From: Butyrivibrio sp.
GTDB taxonomy: Bacteria; Bacillota_A; Clostridia; Lachnospirales; Lachnospiraceae
DNA: 18,277 nucleotides
NCBI RefSeq assembly: GCF_024699075.1
Contig: NZ_JAILQF010000085.1
Span: forward strand, 1 to 18,277
Direction of reading: 5' to 3'
Position 1 is the first letter of the stretch. Each line of letters opens with the position of its first letter. The notes under the pieces are model-generated. The model worked only from the letters and a program-made list of their open reading frames with translations. It had not been told where the DNA came from and did not search any database. The position numbers were made by a program, and so were the translations under genes. Below, piece after piece: positions 13,935 through 18,277 of the stretch.

Positions 13935-15419
13935 ATGAATTTAAGAGATAAAGTTCTTGAGTACATAAGGAAAGAGAATATGATAGAGGCTGGCGACCAC
14001 ATCCTTGCCGGAGTTTCCGGCGGGGCTGATTCGGTATGCCTTTTTATTTTGCTGCATTCACTTATGAATGAGCTTCATTTCAAGCTCTCAGTTCTCCATG
14101 TCAATCATGGGATAAGGCTTGAAGCATCAGAAGATGCTGAATATGTAAGACTTTTATGCAAACGCTTTCGTGTGCCCTGCTATATAGAAGAAGTAGATAT
14201 CCCCGGTATGGCCAAAGAATTATCTATGGGCGAAGAAGAGGCCGGAAGATATGCAAGATACGACCTTTTTTATAAAAAGATGGATGAGATCGGGGCCTGT
14301 AAACTTGCGGTTGCCCACAATATGAACGACCAGGCAGAGACTTTTATAATGAACCTTGCAAGAGGAAGCGGACTTAGAGGCCTTTCCGGAATAAGATCCG
14401 TAAGAGACAGGATCATAAGACCTCTTCTTATGACGAGCAGAGATGATATTGAGGCCTATCTTTCCCAAAATAATATCAGCTTTAAGACAGATGCAACCAA
14501 TCTTGAAGATGAGCATACAAGAAACAGGATAAGACATCATATTCTTCCCTATATGATCCAAGAGATCAATAAAGAGACGCTTAGCCATATAAGCAGTGCG
14601 GCAGCAGAGCTGTCATATGCGCAGGAATATATGGAGATGCAGGCAAGAAAATGGCTTGATGATAAAGGAACTAATCTTGAGAGCATGAGTAAGGAGCCTT
14701 CTATTGATCTTGTTGATTATCGCGATCGCCCATATATTATCCGTAAGTATATAATCATGGAGCTTTTAAATCTTGTCACTGCCCAAAGAAAAGATATAAC
14801 CCAGGCCCATATTGAAGCAATCGACAGAATGTGCATGAATAAAAACGGAAGTGAAGAGCTTCATCTACCATATGGGCTAAGGGCTTTAAGACAATATGAT
14901 GAGCTTATTATATCCAAGTCTGATAGTAAGGATAAGGCTCCTGCTGCAAAGAATAGTAATATAACTAAGAGTGCTATAAATAATGATGATACAGAAAAAA
15001 GTGATGCGTCCTTCGAATATGTACTTGAATTAAAAGAAGGTACAGACACGCTCTCTTTTTCCTATAACGGAACAGATTTTCGAGTACGTATGATCGAAAT
15101 ACCCGATGGAAAAATAGAAGATTTCCTTACAAAGGTTCCTCGCATACCGTATACTAAATGGTTCGATTATGATAAAATACTATCGTGCCCGATTTTTCGC
15201 TTTCGTAAATCGGGCGATAATATCGTTGTAGACAGAAAAGGCCATAAAAAGAGCCTTAAGAAGTTCATGACAGATGTTAAAATCCCCGAAAAAACCAGAG
15301 ACAGCGTAATACTCATGGCAGATGGAGATAGTATTATGTGGGTAGTTGGATACCGCACAAGTTGTGCGTATGAGATTTCGGAAAGCACTAGACACATCCT
15401 TGAAATAGATGCGTTATAA
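13935..15419 (+). CDS. tilS: tRNA(Ile)-lysidine synthase
   Basis: This enzyme uses ATP to attach lysine to C34 of tRNA-Ile(CAU), so that it reads AUA and is charged with isoleucine. The protein is 494 aa. The PP-loop SGGADS is at 28-33. HVNHGIR (55-61), AHNMNDQAET (127-136) and HTRNRIRHHILP (194-205) are the usual motifs of the catalytic domain. The C-terminal TilS_C-type domain covers about 390-494. A hydrophilic, low-complexity stretch (about 328-360, rich in Lys, Asn, Ser and Asp) joins the middle and C-terminal parts and looks like a lineage-specific linker. No well-spaced ribosome site is seen: AAGGGA is about 15 nt upstream of the ATG. The gene is followed by hpt after 32 bp. Confidence 0.95.
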   Translation: MNLRDKVLEYIRKENMIEAGDHILAGVSGGADSVCLFILLHSLMNELHFKLSVLHVNHGIRLEASEDAEYVRLLCKRFRVPCYIEEVDIPGMAKELSMGEEEAGRYARYDLFYKKMDEIGACKLAVAHNMNDQAETFIMNLARGSGLRGLSGIRSVRDRIIRPLLMTSRDDIEAYLSQNNISFKTDATNLEDEHTRNRIRHHILPYMIQEINKETLSHISSAAAELSYAQEYMEMQARKWLDDKGTNLESMSKEPSIDLVDYRDRPYIIRKYIIMELLNLVTAQRKDITQAHIEAIDRMCMNKNGSEELHLPYGLRALRQYDELIISKSDSKDKAPAAKNSNITKSAINNDDTEKSDASFEYVLELKEGTDTLSFSYNGTDFRVRMIEIPDGKIEDFLTKVPRIPYTKWFDYDKILSCPIFRFRKSGDNIVVDRKGHKKSLKKFMTDVKIPEKTRDSVILMADGDSIMWVVGYRTSCAYEISESTRHILEIDAL

Positions 15420-15451
15420 GTAAATTTAAAAGGAATGAGGTAGTAACACTA

Positions 15452-15976
15452 ATGGCAGAAAGAGTTAGAGTAATGTTCACTGAAGAGGAAGTTGATAAAA
15501 GGATCAGAGAAATAGGTGAACAGATCAGTAAAGATTATGCAGGTAAGACAGTACATCTTATATGTGTACTTAAAGGCGGAAGCTTTTATATGACAGAGCT
15601 TGCTAAGCGTATTACAGTTCCGGTAACTCTTGATTTCATGAGCGCATCAAGTTATGGTTCATCAACAAAGTCAAGCGGAGTAGTCAAGATTGTTAAGGAT
15701 CTTGATGAGCCTCTTAAGGATAAGGATGTTATCATTGTAGAAGATATCGTTGATTCAGGACGTACTCTCAGCTATCTTATCAAGATGCTTGGAGACAGAG
15801 GTCCATCAAGCATTAAGCTTACAACACTTCTTGATAAGCCTGATCGTCGTGTTACAGATGTCAAGGTTGACTATACAGGATTTGTGATCCCTGATGAGTT
15901 CGTAGTAGGTTATGGCCTTGATTATGATCAGAGATATCGTAATCTTCCTTACATTGGAGTTGTTGAGTTTGATTGA
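15452..15976 (+). CDS. hpt: Hypoxanthine phosphoribosyltransferase
   Basis: This enzyme salvages hypoxanthine (and usually guanine) to nucleotide using PRPP. The protein is 174 aa, a normal length. The PRPP-binding motif VIIVEDIVDSGRTL lies at 93-106 with the acidic pair E97-D98, and CVLKGGSF (38-45) forms the pyrophosphate loop. FVIPDEFVVGYGLDY is the purine-binding end typical of the family. Upstream AGGA/GAGG elements (15431-15440) serve as the ribosome site. The order tilS-hpt-ftsH is one of the best conserved in Firmicutes. The products form a functional complex or shared regulation in Bacillus, but that cannot be read from the sequence here. Confidence 0.96.
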   Translation: MAERVRVMFTEEEVDKRIREIGEQISKDYAGKTVHLICVLKGGSFYMTELAKRITVPVTLDFMSASSYGSSTKSSGVVKIVKDLDEPLKDKDVIIVEDIVDSGRTLSYLIKMLGDRGPSSIKLTTLLDKPDRRVTDVKVDYTGFVIPDEFVVGYGLDYDQRYRNLPYIGVVEFD

Positions 15977-16000
15977 TCTTTGGTGATCAGATCATATAAT
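15973..16000 (+). promoter_or_regulatory. Possible ftsH promoter
   Basis: TTGATC (15973-15978, overlapping the hpt stop), a 16-nt spacer and TATAAT (15995-16000). Transcription would start near 16006. The leader contains a small CCGC/GCGG hairpin (about 16020-16033) before the AAAGGAGG ribosome site. ftsH may therefore be expressed alone as well as with hpt. Confidence 0.55.
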
Positions 16001-16055
16001 ACCCGTTTTATAGTTCATTCCCGCAAAAAGCGGATGATAGATAAAGGAGGAAGTG

Positions 16056-17936
16056 GTGGAAAATCGCAGAAGAAGTTTTGGAACGATCTTCGGATTTATC
16101 ATAGTACTGCTCCTGTTGTTGGTTGTCCTTGAGTTTTTCGGCGACAGCAATCGTACGGCTGACTCACAGGCATATACCATTGGAAAACTCACAGCTGATC
16201 TTGAAAATGAGAACATAAAGAGTGCTGTAATCCTTCCTAATGGAGAAAATGCAACAGGTGCTGTAAACATCGAATTCAACGATGGTGATAAGAATACCGA
16301 GACCTTGTATGTAACCAATGTTACAGAGGTTAGAAAACTGTTGATGGAATATGGCATCGACGCAGAAGTCAGAGATGTATCAGATGACAGCTGGCTTTTT
16401 AACTGGGCACTTCCTATACTTGTCGTAGTGATCATATTTGTAATGTTCTTGTCTATGATGAACGGATCACAGGCATCAGGAAGTTCTACCAATAACAGAA
16501 TGCTCAACTTTGGAAGAAGCAGAGCCAGAATGACTGTTGGTGATGACAATAAGGTCAAGCTCGATGATGTAGCTGGTCTCCAGGAAGAAAAAGAGCAGCT
16601 TGCTGAGATCATAGAGTTTTTGAAAAACCCTGACCAGTTCACTAAAGTCGGAGCCCGTATCCCTAAGGGTGTACTTCTTGAAGGTGCTCCAGGTACTGGT
16701 AAGACACTTCTTGCAAGAGCTGTTGCAGGTGAAGCCGGTGTTCCTTTCTTCTCTATATCAGGTTCTGATTTCGTAGAGATGTTTGTAGGTGTCGGTGCAT
16801 CCCGTGTACGTGACCTTTTTGAAGAAGCCAAGAAGAACAGCCCTTGTATTATATTTATCGATGAGATAGATGCAGTAGCAAGACGTAGAGGAACAGGTAT
16901 GGGAGGCGGCCATGATGAACGTGAGCAGACTCTTAACCAGCTCCTTGTAGAGATGGATGGTTTTGGTGTCAACGAAGGTATCATCGTTATGGCAGCAACC
17001 AACCGTGTAGATATTCTTGATCCTGCTATACTTCGTCCGGGACGTTTTGACAGAAAGATAACAGTTGGACGCCCTGATATCAGAGGCCGCGAAGAGATTC
17101 TTAATGTTCATGCCAAGAACAAACCTCTTGGAGATGATGTTGATCTTAGTCAGATAGCTCAGACTACAGCAGGTTTTACAGGTGCAGATCTTGAGAATCT
17201 TCTCAATGAAGCTGCGATCAATGCTGCTATGGATAAGCGTCCTTACATTCTTCAGGATGATATCAAGAAGGCATTTGTACAGGTTGGCATAGGAACAGAG
17301 AAGAAGAGTCATCTTATTTCTCCTGAGGAGAAGAAGATCACTGCTTACCACGAATCCGGTCATGCAATACTCTTCCATGTGCTTCCTCATGTAGGTCCTG
17401 TATATACAATATCTGTTATTCCTACAGGAGCAGGCGCTGCGGGTTATACAATGCCGCTTCCTGAAAAGGATGAGATGTTCCTTACAAAGACCAAGATGCT
17501 TGAAGAGATCATGGTTGACCTTGGAGGACGTATTGCTGAAGAGATAATCTTTGGTGATATCACAACAGGAGCTTCCAATGATATCCAGAAGGCTACTAAC
17601 ATGGCAAGAAATATGGTGACTAAGTATGGTATGTCATCAAGCATCGGTGTTATCAATTATGATGATAATGAAGATGATGTATTTATCGGATACGATATAG
17701 GTCATAGAAAGAGCCATTCAGAGCTTATGAGCGGTGAGATTGACAGAGAAGTTAAGTCAATCATTGATGATTGCTATAGTAAGGCAAAGCAGATCATTAT
17801 GGACAATCAGGACGTACTTCATAAGTCAGCTAACCTTCTTATAGAAAAAGAGAAGATTGGAAGAGAAGAATTCGAAGCGCTTTTTAACAGAAATGATTCG
17901 ATGAATTTAGCTGAGCCTGATTTCTCACTTACCTAA
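16056..17936 (+). CDS. ftsH: ATP-dependent zinc metalloprotease FtsH
   Basis: FtsH is a membrane-bound hexameric protease that degrades misplaced membrane proteins and regulators. The protein is 626 aa. A first membrane segment (about 10-28), an extracellular domain (about 30-110) and a second membrane segment (about 114-134) precede the AAA+ domain: Walker A GAPGTGKT (210-217), Walker B IIFIDEID (265-272), the pore motif around MFVG (242-245) and the second region of homology [20 protein letters not shown] (314-333). The protease domain has HESGH (432-436), with D509 in TGASND as third zinc ligand. The initiator is GTG. AAAGGAGG (16043-16050) lies 5 nt before GTG 16056, so this is preferred to the adjacent in-frame GTG at 16053, only 2 nt away. 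All active-site residues are present. Confidence 0.97.
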   Translation: MENRRRSFGTIFGFIIVLLLLLVVLEFFGDSNRTADSQAYTIGKLTADLENENIKSAVILPNGENATGAVNIEFNDGDKNTETLYVTNVTEVRKLLMEYGIDAEVRDVSDDSWLFNWALPILVVVIIFVMFLSMMNGSQASGSSTNNRMLNFGRSRARMTVGDDNKVKLDDVAGLQEEKEQLAEIIEFLKNPDQFTKVGARIPKGVLLEGAPGTGKTLLARAVAGEAGVPFFSISGSDFVEMFVGVGASRVRDLFEEAKKNSPCIIFIDEIDAVARRRGTGMGGGHDEREQTLNQLLVEMDGFGVNEGIIVMAATNRVDILDPAILRPGRFDRKITVGRPDIRGREEILNVHAKNKPLGDDVDLSQIAQTTAGFTGADLENLLNEAAINAAMDKRPYILQDDIKKAFVQVGIGTEKKSHLISPEEKKITAYHESGHAILFHVLPHVGPVYTISVIPTGAGAAGYTMPLPEKDEMFLTKTKMLEEIMVDLGGRIAEEIIFGDITTGASNDIQKATNMARNMVTKYGMSSSIGVINYDDNEDDVFIGYDIGHRKSHSELMSGEIDREVKSIIDDCYSKAKQIIMDNQDVLHKSANLLIEKEKIGREEFEALFNRNDSMNLAEPDFSLT

Positions 17937-17970
17937 AAAGTTTTTGATCATATCATTTAAAGTGGAAACT

Positions 17971-18017
17971 AAATTCTCCCAAATCTGTAGAAATACAGTT
18001 TTTGGGAGAATTTTTTT
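17971..18017 (+). terminator. ftsH terminator
   Basis: AAATTCTCCCAAA pairs with TTTGGGAGAATTT, extended inside by CTGTA/TACAG around a GAAA loop, and is followed by a run of T to 18017. It is one of the strongest terminators in the window and ends the ftsH transcript 35 bp after the stop codon. Confidence 0.93.
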
Positions 18018-18277
18018 GCTCATTGGTGAATTTTACAAGAACTGTAAGCTCTTACAAAAAATCTCTGAAAAAATCACCAAAAACTGGCACATGTATTTGG
18101 TAATTTTGTTGAACCTGTTTATTGAGAGTAAATAGGACGGATGCTATTATAATACTCGTAACCCCCCAATATTATATAGTTTTTTGCTATACCCCATAAG
18201 AAAGAAATACCTTCTCTAAAAAAGACAGCAACCCCTAAAGCTGTCTTTTTTGCTGTCTAAAAATATAGCTTTAGGGG
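18018..18277. other. Intergenic end of window with several hairpins
   Basis: TTGGTGA (18023-18029) and TCACCAA (18074-18080) form a perfect 7-bp inverted repeat. A -10-like TATAAT is at 18148-18153 without a properly spaced -35. No gene is recognised; a 63-codon open frame across 17944-18135 runs through the ftsH terminator and has no family resemblance. The right edge holds the overlapping hairpins listed separately. Confidence 0.5.
18218..18251. terminator. Bidirectional terminator-like hairpin at the right edge
   Basis: AAAAAAGACAGC (18218-18229) pairs perfectly with GCTGTCTTTTTT (18240-18251), giving a stem with A and T runs usable on either strand. Its loop contains CCCCTAA, part of a second perfect 11-bp inverted repeat (CCCCTAAAGCT at 18232-18242 with AGCTTTAGGGG at 18267-18277). 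A gene on the minus strand may end beyond the window. Confidence 0.7.

Noticed and set aside
15992..17002. Long minus-strand open frame opposite ftsH
   Set aside because: ftsH is complete with all motifs on the plus strand. The opposite frame is Ser/Pro/Ile-rich shadow sequence without a recognisable domain.
17944..18135. A 63-codon open frame after ftsH
   Set aside because: It runs through the strong ftsH terminator, lacks a ribosome site and resembles no protein family.

Overview
The window looks like a chromosomal segment of a low-GC Gram-positive anaerobe of the Clostridia, most likely a non-sporulating member of the Lachnospiraceae (Butyrivibrio-like). The evidence is the AT-rich sequence with sigma-A type promoters and AGGAGG-type ribosome sites, a T-box leader, an archaeal/eukaryotic-type prolyl-tRNA synthetase, and a hup-rqcP-divIC-tilS-hpt-ftsH block that lacks the sporulation genes (yabP, yabQ, spoIIE) found there in spore formers. 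The species call is inference; no 16S or taxon-specific marker is present.

Layout. 1-331: a complete SRP RNA gene with a near-ideal promoter. 332-1878: a PflX-type radical SAM protein converging on an Rrf2-family regulator with three cysteines. 1879-2098: a divergent intergenic region with a long hairpin. 2099-3647: tadA converging on an AraC-family regulator, with a 17-bp tandem repeat between them. 3898-6322: an XpaC-like / TelA-like gene pair. 6323-6864: a hairpin-forming repeat cluster, then a proline T-box leader. 6865-8301: proS. 8469-9830: CCA-adding enzyme. 9831-10048: a structured leader that resembles an attenuator. 10049-12412: a large secreted PEGA-domain protein with a Ser/Thr/Asp-rich tail. 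12694-17936: hup, rqcP, divIC, tilS, hpt and ftsH. 17937-18277: a strong ftsH terminator and overlapping hairpins at the window edge.

Theme. Much of the segment is translation and protein-quality housekeeping: SRP RNA, TadA (tRNA wobble A-to-I), ProRS, CCA-adding enzyme, TilS (lysidine), RqcP (ribosome quality control) and FtsH (membrane protease). To this are added cell division (DivIC), nucleoid structure (HU) and purine salvage (Hpt). No insertion sequence, prophage, CRISPR array or tRNA gene was recognised. The less ordinary material is in the non-coding DNA (PEGA leader, hairpin repeats after telA, terminal hairpins, tadA 3' repeats) and in the PEGA gene tail, whose hexapeptide repeat runs on past the stop codon with stops at the same repeat position three times in a row. 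No clearly new multi-gene system was found; the PEGA leader and the XpaC/TelA pair are the best candidates for further work.
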